Part shown: in pieces, positions 1-10,718 of the stretch
Layout of the letters: the number at the start of each line of letters is the position of its first letter
Position numbering within the stretch: position 1 is the stretch's first letter
Source: Streptomyces otsuchiensis
Lineage (GTDB): Bacteria; Actinomycetota; Actinomycetes; Streptomycetales; Streptomycetaceae
Length of the DNA: 59,646 nucleotides
Assembly (NCBI RefSeq): GCF_004305975.1
Contig: NZ_BHZI01000002.1
Span: forward strand, 1-59,646
Reading direction: 5' to 3'
Made by a program: the position numbers and the translations under genes
Notes under the pieces: model-generated
Told to the model about the DNA's origin: nothing
The model's database searches: none
Seen by the model: only the letters and a program-made list of their open reading frames with translations

Positions 1-83
1 TCCGGGGTACGTGGTCACGGTGGCGGCGGGGTTCGCGCGGGCGGCCGGGGCGAGGGCTGACGGCGGGTACGGCGGCGGGGCGT

Positions 84-1298
<1,215 letters not shown>

Positions 1299-1326
1299 GG
1301 GCGGGCCTCTTTCGCGAACGGGTCGG

Positions 1327-2469
1327 TCAGCCGAGGAGGGAGCGGCCGATGATCTCCTTCATGATCTCGGTCGTCCCGCCGTAGATGGTCTGGATGCGCC
1401 CGTCGGTGAAGGCCCGGGCGATCGGGTACTCGGTCATGTAGCCGTATCCGCCGTGGAGTTGCAGACAGCGGTCGGCTGTGCGCTTCTGGAGCTCGGTGGC
1501 CCACCACTTGGCCATCGCGGCATGGGTGGCGTCGAGCGCGCCCCGGGTGTGCTCGCTGACGCAGCGGTCGACGAAGCTGCGGGTCACGGCGGCCTCGGTC
1601 GCCATCTCGGCGATCTCGAACCGGACGTGCTGGAGGCGGGCCAGCGGACGGCCGAACGCCTCACGCTCCCTGACGTACGCCGCGGTGATCTCCAGCAGGT
1701 GCTCGCTGACGGCGGCGGCACCGACGGCGATGGCCAGCCGCTCCTGCGGCAGGTTGCCCATCAGATGCCCGAAGGCGCCGTTCTCCGTGCCCAGCAGGTT
1801 GGCCTTGGGCACCCGCACGTCGTTGAAGAACAGCTCGGCGGTGTCCTGGGACTTCTGCCCGATCTTGTCGAGGTTCCGGCCGCGCTCGAAGCCGGGCGTC
1901 CCGCGCTCCACCACCAGCAGGCTCAGCCCCCGCGCCCCACCCTCGGGGGTGGTGCGGGCGACGACCACCACCAGGTCGGCGAGGATGCCGTTGGAGATGA
2001 AGGTCTTGGAGCCGTTGAGCAGCCAGTGGTCGCCGCGGTCCTCCGCGGTGGTGCGGATGCCCTGGAGGTCGGAGCCGGCGCCCGGTTCGGTCATCGCGAT
2101 GGCGCTGATCAGCTCACCGGAGCAGAAGCCGGGGAGCCAGCGCTCCCGCTGGGCCGCGGTGGCCAGCGAGGTCAGGTACGGGCCGATGATGTCGTTGTGC
2201 AGCCCGACGGCCAGTCCGGCGGCGCCGGCCCGCGCGAACTCCTCGTGGAGCACGGCCGCGAACCGGAAGTCAGGGCTCCCGCCGCCGCCGTACCGCTCGT
2301 CGACGGCGAGTCCCAGCAGTCCCTGGCGTCCGGCGGCGCGCCAGGCGTCACGGGAGACGATGCCGTCGGCCTCCCACCGCGCGTAGTGCGGGGTGACCTC
2401 GCGTTCGATGAAGGCGCGGACGGTCCCCCGGAACGCCTCGTGGTCCTCGGTGTACAGCTCGCGGCGCAT
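1327..2469 (-). CDS. Acyl-CoA dehydrogenase
   Basis: A 380-residue FAD-dependent acyl-CoA dehydrogenase (alpha,beta-desaturation). The family signatures are in order: N-terminal helical part, the ITEPGAGSD-like block ([14 protein letters not shown] near 135), and the C-terminal [21 protein letters not shown] block with [15 protein letters not shown] near the end. The gene follows the CoA transferase after 72 bp and precedes the thiolase by 28 bp, so it is probably co-transcribed. The start has a purine-rich stretch (GGAAGG) just upstream. Substrate range (straight or methyl-branched acyl-CoA) is not determined. Confidence 0.94.
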   Translation of the reverse strand: MRRELYTEDHEAFRGTVRAFIEREVTPHYARWEADGIVSRDAWRAAGRQGLLGLAVDERYGGGGSPDFRFAAVLHEEFARAGAAGLAVGLHNDIIGPYLTSLATAAQRERWLPGFCSGELISAIAMTEPGAGSDLQGIRTTAEDRGDHWLLNGSKTFISNGILADLVVVVARTTPEGGARGLSLLVVERGTPGFERGRNLDKIGQKSQDTAELFFNDVRVPKANLLGTENGAFGHLMGNLPQERLAIAVGAAAVSEHLLEITAAYVREREAFGRPLARLQHVRFEIAEMATEAAVTRSFVDRCVSEHTRGALDATHAAMAKWWATELQKRTADRCLQLHGGYGYMTEYPIARAFTDGRIQTIYGGTTEIMKEIIGRSLLG

Positions 2470-2541
2470 CGGCCGTTCCTTCCGTCGTCGTCTCGGGACG
2501 GCCGTGGCCGGGCCGCGCGGACCCGCGGGTCCGGCCCCGGG

Positions 2542-3696
2542 TCAGGGTGCGCCGTCGAGCAGCCCGGGCACCCGCCAGTCGCGGGCCACGTCCTCGGTGT
2601 CGGCGCCCGGCTCGGCCGGGGGTCTGCGCAGCGTGCCGGGGGTGGCCGAGAACCGTGGCGCCGGCGCGGGCTGCGTGGTGCCCGCGTGCTCGGTGAAGGT
2701 GGCGCGGGCGGCGAGGTGGGGGTGGAGCGGTGCCTCGCCGAGGGAGAGGACGGGCACCACGCAGGCGTCCGTGCCCTCGAAGAGTTCGGTCCACTCGGCG
2801 CGGGTGCGGGTGGCGAAGCGTTCGGTGAGGACGGCCCGCAGCCGGGGCCAGTCCGCCGGGTCGTCACGGTCCGGGAAGGCGGCGCCGTCGGGCGCGGCGG
2901 CGGCCGGGTCCAGCTCCAGCAGCCGCAGGAGCTCCGCGTAGAAGCGGGGTTCGAGCGGGCCGACCGCCATGTGGCCGCCGTCGGAGGTGGCGTAGCTGTC
3001 GTAGAACGGGGTCCCGCCGTCGAGCAGGTTGGCCTCACGCCGGTCCTGCCAGGCTCCGGCCGCCATCAGCCCGTGCAGCATGGTGGTGAGGTGGCTGGTC
3101 CCGTCGACGATGGCCGCGTCCACCACCTGCCCCTCACCGGTGGCGCGGGCGTGGTGCAGGGCCGCGAGGACGCCGACGGCCAGGTACAGCGAGCCGCCGG
3201 CGTAGTCGCCCAGCAGGTTGGCGGGGGCGGCGGGCCGGCCGTCCGCCCGCCCGATGGCGCCGAGGACGCCGGTGAGCGCGACGAAGCCGATGTCGTGGCC
3301 GGCCCGTTGTGCCAGCGGGCCGTCCTGCCCCCAGCCCGTCATCCGGCCGTACACCAGGCGGGGGTTGCGGGCGTGGCAGTCGGCCGGCCCGACGCCCAGC
3401 CGCTCGGCGACACCGGGCCGGAACCCCTCGATGAGGATGTCCGCCCGCTCGGCCAGATCGAGGACCCGGCGGGCGGCGTCGGGGTCCTTGAGGTCCAGGC
3501 GCACCGAGCGCTTGTTGCGGTTGGTCAGGTCGGTGGCGGGGTCGATGTGCGGCCAGCTGCTGCCGGGCCGGTCCACCCGCACCACGTCGGCGCCGAGGTC
3601 GCCCAGGAGCATCGCCGCGAACGGCCCCGGGCCGATGCCGGCCAGTTCCAGCACTCGCGTTCCGGCGAGTGGTCCGGCGTCGGCCGGCTTCGTCAT
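2542..3696 (-). CDS. CaiB/BaiF family CoA transferase (alpha-methylacyl-CoA racemase-like)
   Basis: A 384-residue family III CoA-transferase fold protein. It opens with LAGTRVLELAGIGPGPFAAM, followed by LGDLGADVVRVDRPG and NKRSVRLDLKDP, all typical of the family. The conserved Asp sits in NLLGDYAGGSLYLAVG near residue 170 and a GEGQVVDAAIVDG segment follows. The closest functional class is alpha-methylacyl-CoA racemase, which epimerises methyl-branched acyl-CoA before beta-oxidation; a true CoA transferase remains possible. It is the first gene of the leftward operon with the dehydrogenase and thiolase, consistent with branched acyl-CoA breakdown. Confidence 0.9.
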   Translation of the reverse strand: MTKPADAGPLAGTRVLELAGIGPGPFAAMLLGDLGADVVRVDRPGSSWPHIDPATDLTNRNKRSVRLDLKDPDAARRVLDLAERADILIEGFRPGVAERLGVGPADCHARNPRLVYGRMTGWGQDGPLAQRAGHDIGFVALTGVLGAIGRADGRPAAPANLLGDYAGGSLYLAVGVLAALHHARATGEGQVVDAAIVDGTSHLTTMLHGLMAAGAWQDRREANLLDGGTPFYDSYATSDGGHMAVGPLEPRFYAELLRLLELDPAAAAPDGAAFPDRDDPADWPRLRAVLTERFATRTRAEWTELFEGTDACVVPVLSLGEAPLHPHLAARATFTEHAGTTQPAPAPRFSATPGTLRRPPAEPGADTEDVARDWRVPGLLDGAP

Positions 3697-3742
3697 GGCA
3701 CCCCCAGGCAGCGCTACGTCGCGGTAACAACGGCGATCCTAA

Positions 3743-3753
3743 GAACGTGTTTC
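3743..3753. promoter_or_regulatory. Candidate TetR-type operator, AAC-N2-GTT
   Basis: GAACGTGTTTC lies about 50 bp upstream of the CoA-transferase start. The AAC-NN-GTT core is shared by KstR/FadR-like TetR operators that control acyl-CoA degradation in actinobacteria. The outer bases match the KstR consensus only partly, so assignment to a particular regulator is inference. Confidence 0.3.
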
Positions 3754-3888
3754 ATTTTTTACAAGGAACGGCACCGTTCGCCGCGGCCGGGAGCCCGGCA
3801 GTGACGGCGACGGCGACGGCGGCCTGAACGCCTGACCGACCGGGGTACCCGTGTACAGCCGGCCCCGCGCGGCGGGACACTGTCGGGC

Positions 3889-4938
3889 ATGGACCAGTCG
3901 CAGGAGTTCGACCTCACCACCACCTACCTCAACACCGCCTCCCACGGACTGCTGCCCGCGCGTTCCCTGGCGGAGCTGCGCCGGGGCGCGGAGCGGATGG
4001 CGGACGGCACCCTGGACCAGGCCGCCTGCTTCGCGGTGGTGGAGGAGGCCCGCGCCACCTTCGGCCGCCTGGTGGGCCTGCCCGCCGGCCGGGTCGCCGT
4101 CGGATCCACCGTCGCCGTGCACGTCGCACTGATCGCCGGTTCGCTGCCGCCCGGCGCCGAGGTCCTGATCGCCCGCGACGAGTTCAGCTCCCTGCCGACG
4201 CCCTTCGACCAGCGCGGCGACCTGCGGCTGCGGCAGGCGCCGCTGGCGGAGCTGGCCGGCGCGGTGACCGCCGGGACCGCGCTGGTGGTCGTCAGCGCGG
4301 CGCAGTCGGCGGACGGCGCCGTCGCGGACCTCGCGGCCGTCAGCGCGGCGGCGCGCGCACACGGCGCGCGCACACTGGTCGACACCACCCAGTCCACCGG
4401 CTGGCTGCCGCTGGACGCCGGGGATTTCGACTACACCGTGTGCGGGGCCTACAAGTGGCTGCTCTGTCCGCGCGGCACCTCCTTCCTGACGGTGCCGGAG
4501 GACTTCGGCGGGCTGCGCGCCCTCCACGCCGGCTGGGTCGCGGGCGAGGACCCGTGGCGCAGCTGCTACGGGCCGGTCACCGAACTGGCGCACAGCGCAC
4601 GCCGGTTCGACGAGAGCCCGGCGTTCCTCTCCTACCTGGGCGCGGCTCCCGCGCTGCGGCTGATCGAGGAGCTGGGACAGGAGGCCATCGGCGCCCACGA
4701 CCGCGCGCTCGCCGCCCGCTTCCGGGCAGGGCTCTCCCAGCTGGGACACCCCGTGCCCGACTCCGGCGGCCCGGTGGTCTCGGTCCCCGGTCTCGGCCCG
4801 CTGACCGCCGAGTTGGCGCGCGCCGGGGTCCAGGCCGCCGACCGCGCGGGACGGCTGCGGATCGCTCTGCACCTGTACAACACCGAGGCCGATGTCGACC
4901 GCGCGCTTGAGGTGCTGGAGTCCCACCGGCCCGCCTGA
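3889..4938 (+). CDS. Class V aminotransferase-fold PLP-dependent enzyme
   Basis: A 349-residue fold-type I PLP enzyme of the class V group (cysteine desulfurase / isopenicillin N epimerase-like). It begins with the substrate-binding region TYLNTASHGLLPA. The PLP-pocket segment is VDTTQSTGWLPLD (about residues 164-176), and the Schiff-base Lys is in CGAYKWLLCPRGT (about 190). No cysteine loop typical of SufS is obvious, so a desulfurase role is unlikely. It stands alone, divergent from the acyl-CoA operon and 110 bp before the hydroxylase gene. Specific substrate unknown. Confidence 0.88.
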   Translation: MDQSQEFDLTTTYLNTASHGLLPARSLAELRRGAERMADGTLDQAACFAVVEEARATFGRLVGLPAGRVAVGSTVAVHVALIAGSLPPGAEVLIARDEFSSLPTPFDQRGDLRLRQAPLAELAGAVTAGTALVVVSAAQSADGAVADLAAVSAAARAHGARTLVDTTQSTGWLPLDAGDFDYTVCGAYKWLLCPRGTSFLTVPEDFGGLRALHAGWVAGEDPWRSCYGPVTELAHSARRFDESPAFLSYLGAAPALRLIEELGQEAIGAHDRALAARFRAGLSQLGHPVPDSGGPVVSVPGLGPLTAELARAGVQAADRAGRLRIALHLYNTEADVDRALEVLESHRPA

Positions 4939-5048
4939 CGGGCGTCGGCCCCGGGCGCTCTTCCCCCTGCGATCACCCCGGGCGATTTCTCGTACTGGTC
5001 GGTAACAGCGTCTAGGCAGGGGCGCTCCGGCATGCCTAGGGTGCCGCC

Positions 5049-5978
5049 ATGCCGACCGATCTGCCCGACGTGGTGCTCTGGTCCGTTCCCGCGTTCGTCC
5101 TGCTGACCGTGGTCGAGATGGCCGCCTGCCGGCTGCGCCCGGACCGGAGCGCGGCGGGGTACGACGCGAGGGACACCGCCACCAGCCTCACCATGGGCCT
5201 GGGCAGTCTCTTCTTCGACCTGCTGTGGAAGATCCCCGTGCTGGCGGTCTACACGGCGGTCTACAGCCTCACACCGCTGGAGATTCCACTGCTGTGGTGG
5301 ACGCTCCCGCTGCTCCTGGTCGCGCACGACCTCTGCTACTACTGGTCGCACCGCGGTCACCACGTGATCCGGCTGCTGTGGGCCTGCCACGTGGTCCACC
5401 ACTCCAGCCGGCGGTTCAACCTCTCCACCGCGCTGCGGCAGCCGTGGACCAGCGTGTCCACCTGGCCGTTCTACCTGCCGCTGGTCGCGCTCGGCACCCA
5501 TCCGGCGCTCGTGGCCTTCCTCTCCTCGGTGAACCTCGTCTACCAGTTCTGGGTGCACACCGAGCGGGTGGGCCGCCTGCCGCGTCCGGTCGAGTACGTC
5601 TTCAACACCGCCTCGCACCACCGGGTCCACCACGCCTCGCAGGGTGGGTACCTGGACCGCAACTTCGGGGGGATCCTCATCGTCTGGGACCGGTTGTTCG
5701 GCACGTTCGCCCCGGAACGGGAACGGTGCGTCTACGGCCTCACCAAGAACATCACCACGCACAACCCGCTGCGGGTGGCCACCCACGAGTACGCCGCGAT
5801 CGGCCGGGACCTGCGCGGCGCGCGCGACTGGCGTGAGCGCGCCGGTCATCTGCTCCGCTCCCCCGGCTGGCGGCCGGGGACGGACCGGGCTCCGGGGGCG
5901 GACGCCGCTCCGGGGGCGGACACGGCTCCGGCTCCGGCGGCGGTCCGGGAATCCGGCGGGACGGGCGGCAAGCGGTGA
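5049..5978 (+). CDS. Sterol desaturase / fatty acid hydroxylase family membrane protein
   Basis: A 309-residue membrane di-iron oxygenase. Three histidine clusters are visible: HDLCYYWSHRGHH near residue 97, HVVHHSSRR near 116, and HHRVHHAS near 193, set between hydrophobic helices. The family hydroxylates or desaturates sterols, fatty acids or carotenoids. The C-terminus (after about residue 275) is an Ala/Pro/Gly-rich tail encoded by a 15-bp imperfect tandem repeat near 5886-5930 (APGAD units). It overlaps the next gene by 4 bp, so the two are probably translationally coupled and may act on the same membrane lipid. Confidence 0.9.
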   Translation: MPTDLPDVVLWSVPAFVLLTVVEMAACRLRPDRSAAGYDARDTATSLTMGLGSLFFDLLWKIPVLAVYTAVYSLTPLEIPLLWWTLPLLLVAHDLCYYWSHRGHHVIRLLWACHVVHHSSRRFNLSTALRQPWTSVSTWPFYLPLVALGTHPALVAFLSSVNLVYQFWVHTERVGRLPRPVEYVFNTASHHRVHHASQGGYLDRNFGGILIVWDRLFGTFAPERERCVYGLTKNITTHNPLRVATHEYAAIGRDLRGARDWRERAGHLLRSPGWRPGTDRAPGADAAPGADTAPAPAAVRESGGTGGKR

Positions 5979-6685
5979 GCCGCGTCGCGGCGGACCGGCT
6001 GCGCGTCGCGTTCCTCGCCGTCACCACCCTGCACCTCCTCGCCCACGCCACCGACGTCGAGCTGGCCCAGCAGCTCACCAAGCCCTTGCTGATGCCTGCA
6101 CTCGCCGCCTGGGTGTGGGCGCGGGGCGGGCCCCGCGTCCTGGTGGCGGCGCTGTTCTTCGGGTGGGGCGGGGACCTGGCGCTGCAGTCGGGCTCCGACA
6201 GCTTCTTCCTCGCGGGCATGGCCTCCTTCGCGATCGGCCACATCTGCTACCTGGCGCTGATCCGCCGGGCCGGGTCCTTCACCCTCCGGCGTTCGCTGCC
6301 GGCAGCCGTCGGCTACGCGGCGGTCTGCGCGGTGATGGTGACGCTGCTGTGGCCCGGACTCGACCCGGCGATGCGGGTTCCGGTGGCGGGCTACAGCGTG
6401 CTGCTGACCGCGATGGCGTGGGCGGCGCTCGCCGGCGTGGGCGGGCGGGTCGCGGCGGGTGGCGCGCTGTTCCTTCTCTCGGACGCGCTGATCGCCACCC
6501 GGCTCGCGGAGTGGCAGCAACTGCCCGCCGCGGGCCTGTGGGTGATGCTCACCTACACGGCGGCGCAGTACCTGCTCGCCTCCGGCCTGCTGCGGGCCTA
6601 CGCGCGGCGGGTGTCCGAAGGCCCGGAGTCCCCGGCCGCCGCGTCGAGTTCGGCGACCAGCCGGCGCGGCGCGACGACCCGGTAG
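5975..6685 (+). CDS. YhhN family membrane protein (lysoplasmalogenase-like)
   Basis: A 236-residue polytopic membrane protein starting at GTG in a GTGA overlap with the hydroxylase gene. It shows the YhhN/TMEM86 pattern: LTKPLLMPALAAWVW, then LFFGWGGDLAL with the conserved Gly-Asp, FAIGHICYLAL, and LFLLSDALIATR near residue 170. Known members hydrolyse the vinyl-ether bond of lysoplasmalogens; activity here is inferred from family. Its 3' end overlaps the convergent MmcQ-like gene by 88 bp, so the two C-termini share DNA. Confidence 0.85.
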   Translation: MSRVAADRLRVAFLAVTTLHLLAHATDVELAQQLTKPLLMPALAAWVWARGGPRVLVAALFFGWGGDLALQSGSDSFFLAGMASFAIGHICYLALIRRAGSFTLRRSLPAAVGYAAVCAVMVTLLWPGLDPAMRVPVAGYSVLLTAMAWAALAGVGGRVAAGGALFLLSDALIATRLAEWQQLPAAGLWVMLTYTAAQYLLASGLLRAYARRVSEGPESPAAASSSATSRRGATTR

Positions 6686-7017
6686 CTGTCCTCCACCCAG
6701 TCGCGGAGCAGTTCGTCCTCGGGAGCCTCACCGCCCGCACCGGTCAGCGGCACCCGGACCCAGCCGCTGCGGCCCAGCCCGTAGCCGGCCGGTCCGGCAC
6801 CGGGCATGCTCAGGGCGTGGGCGTGGCTGTCCCCGGCGGTGAGCTTGAGCACCATGGCGGCGGCCGGGCTTCCGCCGGGGGTTCCGAGGAAGACGAAGAC
6901 CTTTCCGCGCACCTTGATCGCCGACTCGCCCCAGGGGAACTCCTCGACGGCGCCGGGCAGGGTCAGCGCGAAGGCGCGCACGCCCTCGCGTCGCCGGGCG
7001 GCGAGGCGGTCGGTCAT
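6598..7017 (-). CDS. MmcQ/YjbR family protein
   Basis: A 139-residue protein starting MTDRLAARRREGV. The early block LTLPGAVEEFPWGE and the following IKVRGKVFVFLG strand are typical of MmcQ/YjbR (double-wing, CyaY-like fold). A longer reading frame extends upstream, but this ATG restores the family's usual N-terminus. Function is poorly known. The last 88 bp are shared, in antisense, with the YhhN gene. Confidence 0.85.
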   Translation of the reverse strand: MTDRLAARRREGVRAFALTLPGAVEEFPWGESAIKVRGKVFVFLGTPGGSPAAAMVLKLTAGDSHAHALSMPGAGPAGYGLGRSGWVRVPLTGAGGEAPEDELLRDWVEDSYRVVAPRRLVAELDAAAGDSGPSDTRRA

Positions 7018-7090
7018 GGCTTCACGGTAGCCGCGGGCTCCGGTGGACGCGCGCCGGGGCGACCGCCGGGGGCCGCCCCGGACGGGGAGG

Positions 7091-7954
7091 TCAGGCGGCG
7101 TGGGCGCCGCCCTCCTGCTCCTCCTCGACACCGCGGTTCCACTCGGCCTTGCCGGACTGCCAGCCGTCCTCGTCCGCGCCGCGCCGCCAGTAGCCGGAGA
7201 CGGAGAGCTGGGAGGGCTTCATTCCCAGGTCGTGCCGCAGGTGCCTGCGCAGCGCCTTCACCCAGTGCGCCTCACCGTGGATGAACGCCTGCCCGGTGCC
7301 GCCCGGCAGGTCGGCGGCGGTGACGGCGGCCAGCAGGGCGTCGCCGTACTGCCCGGCGGAGCGGTCCACCCAGACGATGTCGATGTCACCGGCGGGCGGC
7401 GTCAGCTTCTGCTCCTCCTGGGCGCCGGCGATCTCCACGAAGACGCGTGCGACGGCGCCCTCGGGCAGCGCCTCCACCGACGCCGCGATGGCCGGGAGCG
7501 CGCTCTCGTCGCCCACCAGCAGGTGCCAGTCGGACTCGGGGGCCGGGGCGTAGCCGCCACCCGGGCCGAGGATCGCGATCTCGTCGCCCTCCCGTGCCGC
7601 CGCCGCCCAGGGGCCGGCGAGGCCGGTGTCGCCGTGGTGGACGAAGTCGATGACCAGTTCGGGGCCGGCGGGGTCGAAGGCGCGGACGGTGTAGGTACGG
7701 GTCGTCGGCCACTGCTCGCGGGGCAGGTCACGGCGGACCGCGGCCATGTCCAGGGGCTGCGGGTACTCCACGCCGGGCTGCGGGAAGACCAGCTTCACGT
7801 AGCTGTCGGTGTAGGGACCGGTGGCGAAGGCGCTCAGGCCCTCGCCACCGAGCACGACCCGGATCATGTGCGGGGTGAGCTGTTCCGTGCGCAGCACCCG
7901 CCCGACGTGGGTCGGGTTGGCGGGGCGGGCCGGTCGGGTCGGCCGGTCGTTCAT
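7091..7954 (-). CDS. Siderophore-interacting protein (FAD-dependent ferric-siderophore reductase)
   Basis: A 287-residue protein of the ViuB/SIP family that releases iron from ferric siderophores in the cytoplasm using flavin and NAD(P)H. The N-terminal FAD-binding barrel contains RTYTVRAFDPAGPELVIDFVHHG (positions about 85-107), and the C-terminal NAD(P)-binding domain contains LLVGDESALPAI and HGEAHWVKALRRHL. Start: ATG at 7954 is preceded by GAAGGAGTACCG, a strong ribosome site; a longer frame to 8038 lacks this. A perfect iron-box palindrome lies upstream at 8125-8144, so expression should rise in iron limitation. Confidence 0.92.
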   Translation of the reverse strand: MNDRPTRPARPANPTHVGRVLRTEQLTPHMIRVVLGGEGLSAFATGPYTDSYVKLVFPQPGVEYPQPLDMAAVRRDLPREQWPTTRTYTVRAFDPAGPELVIDFVHHGDTGLAGPWAAAAREGDEIAILGPGGGYAPAPESDWHLLVGDESALPAIAASVEALPEGAVARVFVEIAGAQEEQKLTPPAGDIDIVWVDRSAGQYGDALLAAVTAADLPGGTGQAFIHGEAHWVKALRRHLRHDLGMKPSQLSVSGYWRRGADEDGWQSGKAEWNRGVEEEQEGGAHAA

Positions 7955-8124
7955 CGGTACTCCTTCGTCGGTGCGGCCCTGAGCGCCGGTCGCCGTCGGC
8001 GGCCACCGGCCGCACCGGTCAGCCGCAGGAGCCGGCACACGCGGCGGCGGTCGGCCGCGGTCGGCGGGTCCGGCCGACGGCGGCGCACGCCCGCCGGGGC
8101 GTCCCGCGCTCCGGCAGCGAACTC

Positions 8125-8144
8125 AGGTAAGGCTGACCTTACCT
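8125..8144 (-). promoter_or_regulatory. Iron box (DmdR1/IdeR-type operator)
   Basis: AGGTAAGG, spacer CTGA, then CCTTACCT: a perfect 8-bp inverted repeat close to the DtxR-family consensus TTAGGTTAGGCTAACCTAA. It lies about 170 bp upstream of the siderophore-interacting protein start and is placed to repress that gene when Fe(II) is plentiful. Confidence 0.8.
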
Positions 8145-8225
8145 TTTCCGGCCGGGTTCCGGAGCCGTACGGAACCGGTGGATCGCCGCATACCGGCCCC
8201 CGAAGGCTCGCGCCGGGGGCGCCCG

Positions 8226-9005
8226 TCACCGGGAGTGCGTGCGCAGAGCGGCGGTGAGGGCGTCCCGGCACAGCCGGTCGGCGAGGCGGGTGGTCTCCGG
8301 CTGCCGGTAGCGCGGTGTCAGCCGCAGGACGTGCGCGCAGGCGGCGTCCAGCCCGGTCCGGTGCCCGGCGGAGACGAACACCGGCTTGACCCCGTCCCTG
8401 GTCCGCAGCGCCCGTCCCACCACCTCACCGGCGTCGAGCAGCGGCGCGGCGTCACCCCGCGACGGGCCGGGCGGTTCGTGGCGGAAGGTGAACGGCGACT
8501 TCGCCACCCCGATCGTCGGCAGACCGGTGACGACGCCGAGATGGCAGGCGAGCCCGAACCGGCGGGGGTGGGCGAGACCGTAGCCGTCGCACACCACCAG
8601 GCCGGGGGCGACGCGCAGGCGGCCCAACGCCTCCAGGACAGTGGGCAGTTCACGGAAGGCGAGCAGGCCGGGGACGTACGGGAACGCCACCGGTCCCACC
8701 GCGGTCGCCCGGTCCAGGACGGTGAGGTCCCCGGCGTCCAGCAGCACGGCGGCGGCCGCGACCACGCCCGCGCCGTCGTCGTAGGCCACGTCCACCCCGG
8801 CGACCGTGCCGGTGCCGTCCGCGGGCGGGCCGGGCTCGTCCAGGACCAGGAGGCGACGCAGCTCGCGCTGGACCGCGACGGCCTCCGCCTCGGTACGCGG
8901 GGTGGGATGCGGCGCCGGGCCGGCGGTCACGGCGCACTCCGGGCCGGCCGGAGCCACCGGGTCGGTGGTCCGGCCGGTCCGGTCGCGCGGCTCGGGCCGG
9001 GTCAC
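8226..9005 (-). CDS. nfi: Endonuclease V (deoxyinosine 3' endonuclease)
   Basis: A 259-residue endonuclease V, which nicks DNA one base 3' of deoxyinosine. Family motifs in order: [11 protein letters not shown] with the metal-binding Asp near residue 70, [14 protein letters not shown] near 108, [19 protein letters not shown] near 139, and TIGVAKSPF near 160. Its start overlaps the stop of glyA by 4 bp, so the two are co-transcribed and endonuclease V is likely produced from the riboswitch-controlled message. An N-terminal extension of about 40 low-complexity residues precedes the conserved core. Confidence 0.92.
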   Translation of the reverse strand: MTRPEPRDRTGRTTDPVAPAGPECAVTAGPAPHPTPRTEAEAVAVQRELRRLLVLDEPGPPADGTGTVAGVDVAYDDGAGVVAAAAVLLDAGDLTVLDRATAVGPVAFPYVPGLLAFRELPTVLEALGRLRVAPGLVVCDGYGLAHPRRFGLACHLGVVTGLPTIGVAKSPFTFRHEPPGPSRGDAAPLLDAGEVVGRALRTRDGVKPVFVSAGHRTGLDAACAHVLRLTPRYRQPETTRLADRLCRDALTAALRTHSR

Positions 9006-10513
9006 CCCAGGTCCAGCCCGGGGTAGAGCGGGTGGCGGCCCAGCAGGTCGGCGGCGCGGCCGGCGACCTCGGCGGCGACACCGTCCCGGAGCGTGAAGCG
9101 GGCCTTGGACGGACGGCCCGCGTCGGTGGTCCCGGCGGTGGTGGCCGCCAGCACGCGGTCGATCAGGGCGGCGACCTCGTCCATCTCGGCGGCACCCATG
9201 CCGCGGGTGGTCAGGGCGGGCGTGCCCAGCCGGACACCCGAGGTGTACCAGGCGCCGTTGGGGTCGCGCGGGATCGCGTTGCGGTTGGTGACGACGCCCG
9301 CCTCCAGCAGCGCGGCCTCGGCCTGGCGGCCCGTCAGCCCGTACCCGGAGACGTCCAGCAGCACCAGGTGGTTGTCGGTGCCGCCCGTGACCAGCCGGGC
9401 GCCGCGCCGGTTCAGGCCGTCGGCGAGGGCGCGGGCGTTGTCGACCACCCGGGCGGCGTAGTCGGCGAACTCCGGGCGGCGTGCCTCGGCCAGGGCAACG
9501 GCCTTCGCCGCCATCACGTGCGGCAGCGGGCCGCCGAGGACCATGGGGCAGCCGCGGTCCACCTGCTCGGCGAGGGAGTCGTCGCAGAGCACCATGCCGC
9601 CGCGCGGGCCGCGCAGCGACTTGTGGGTGGTCGTGGTGACGATCTGGGCGTGCGGCACGGGGTCGAAGTCACCGGTGAGGACCTTGCCGGCGACCAGTCC
9701 CGCGAAGTGCGCCATGTCCACCATCAAGGTGGCCCCGACCTCGTCGGCGATCTCCCGCATCACCCGGAAGTTCACCGGCCGGGGATAGGCGGAGTAGCCG
9801 GCCACCAGGATCAGCGGGCGGAACTCACGGGCGGCGGCGCGGACCGCGTCGTAGTCGAGCAGCCCGGTGCCGGGGTCGGTGCCGTAGCTGCGCTGGTCGA
9901 ACATCTTGCCCGAGATGTTGGGGCGGAAGCCGTGGGTGAGATGGCCGCCGGCGTCCAGGGCCATGCCGAGCATCCGCTGCTCGCCGAGTTCCCTTCGCAG
10001 CGCGGCCCAGTCCGCGTCGGTCAGGTCGTTGACCTGGCGGACGCCCGCGCGGCGCAGCGCGGGGCTCTCCACCCGCGCGGCGAGCACCGCCCAGAACGCC
10101 ACCAGGTTGGCGTCGATACCCGAGTGGGGCTGGACATAGGCGTGCCGGGCGCCGAACAGTTCGCGGGCGTGCCGGGCCGCCAGCTCCTCGACCGTGTCCA
10201 CGTTGCGGCAGCCGGCGTAGAAACGGCGGCCGGTCGTGCCCTCCGCGTACTTGTCGCTGAACCAGTTGCCCATGGTCAGCAGCACGGCGGGAGAGGCGTA
10301 GTTCTCACTGGCGATCAGCTTCAGCGACTCCCGCTGGTCCGCCAGCTCGGCGCCGATGGCATCGGCCACGGCGGGTTCCACCGCGCGGATCACGTCGAGC
10401 GCCGCACGGTAGGCGGTCGACACCTCGGCGGCGCCGGGGGCCCGGGAGGAGCCGGGTGCGCCGGACGGGATACCGGTCCTGGGCGAGGCGGGGGTGAGGG
10501 GATGGGTGGACAT
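9002..10513 (-). CDS. glyA: Serine hydroxymethyltransferase
   Basis: A 503-residue PLP enzyme converting serine and tetrahydrofolate to glycine and 5,10-methylene-THF. Visible motifs: [13 protein letters not shown] near 65, [13 protein letters not shown] near 95, [13 protein letters not shown] near 250, and the PLP-Lys in [15 protein letters not shown] near 275. It is longer than the 420-residue E. coli enzyme because of an N-terminal extension and insertions, as in the second glyA type of actinobacteria. Start ATG has GGAGG 8 nt upstream. A ZTP riboswitch occupies the leader, tying expression to one-carbon supply. Confidence 0.95.
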   Translation of the reverse strand: MSTHPLTPASPRTGIPSGAPGSSRAPGAAEVSTAYRAALDVIRAVEPAVADAIGAELADQRESLKLIASENYASPAVLLTMGNWFSDKYAEGTTGRRFYAGCRNVDTVEELAARHARELFGARHAYVQPHSGIDANLVAFWAVLAARVESPALRRAGVRQVNDLTDADWAALRRELGEQRMLGMALDAGGHLTHGFRPNISGKMFDQRSYGTDPGTGLLDYDAVRAAAREFRPLILVAGYSAYPRPVNFRVMREIADEVGATLMVDMAHFAGLVAGKVLTGDFDPVPHAQIVTTTTHKSLRGPRGGMVLCDDSLAEQVDRGCPMVLGGPLPHVMAAKAVALAEARRPEFADYAARVVDNARALADGLNRRGARLVTGGTDNHLVLLDVSGYGLTGRQAEAALLEAGVVTNRNAIPRDPNGAWYTSGVRLGTPALTTRGMGAAEMDEVAALIDRVLAATTAGTTDAGRPSKARFTLRDGVAAEVAGRAADLLGRHPLYPGLDLG

Positions 10514-10537
10514 CGGGGGCCTCCGGTGCGCGACGCG

Positions 10538-10622
10538 TGGACGGCCCAGGCGCGCGGCTCACAGGGACACGAGCCGCTTCCCGATGGTTGCACCCATCTC
10601 GATCGCGCCAGTCACGGCCCGG
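10538..10622 (-). promoter_or_regulatory. ZTP (pfl) riboswitch upstream of glyA
   Basis: On the minus strand the leader contains GGGCCGTGACTGGCG (10606-10620), then CATCGGGAAGCGGCTC around 10571-10586, and finally GCGCCTGGGCC (10543-10553). These match the 5' domain and 3' pseudoknot-forming CCGCCTGGGC element of the pfl/ZTP aptamer, with a hairpin (GAGCCGC / GCGGCTC) between them. Placement 25-110 nt before a glyA start fits the known regulon of folate and one-carbon genes. The ligand should be ZMP/ZTP. Confidence 0.85.
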
Positions 10623-10718
10623 TCGGAGCGTAGCACTCGCGGCCCCGCCCGGCCTGGGGCACGGTGGAGTGACGGCCGGTGACCGAACACCGGCCGCACC
10701 AGCGGCTGAGGAGCGCTT

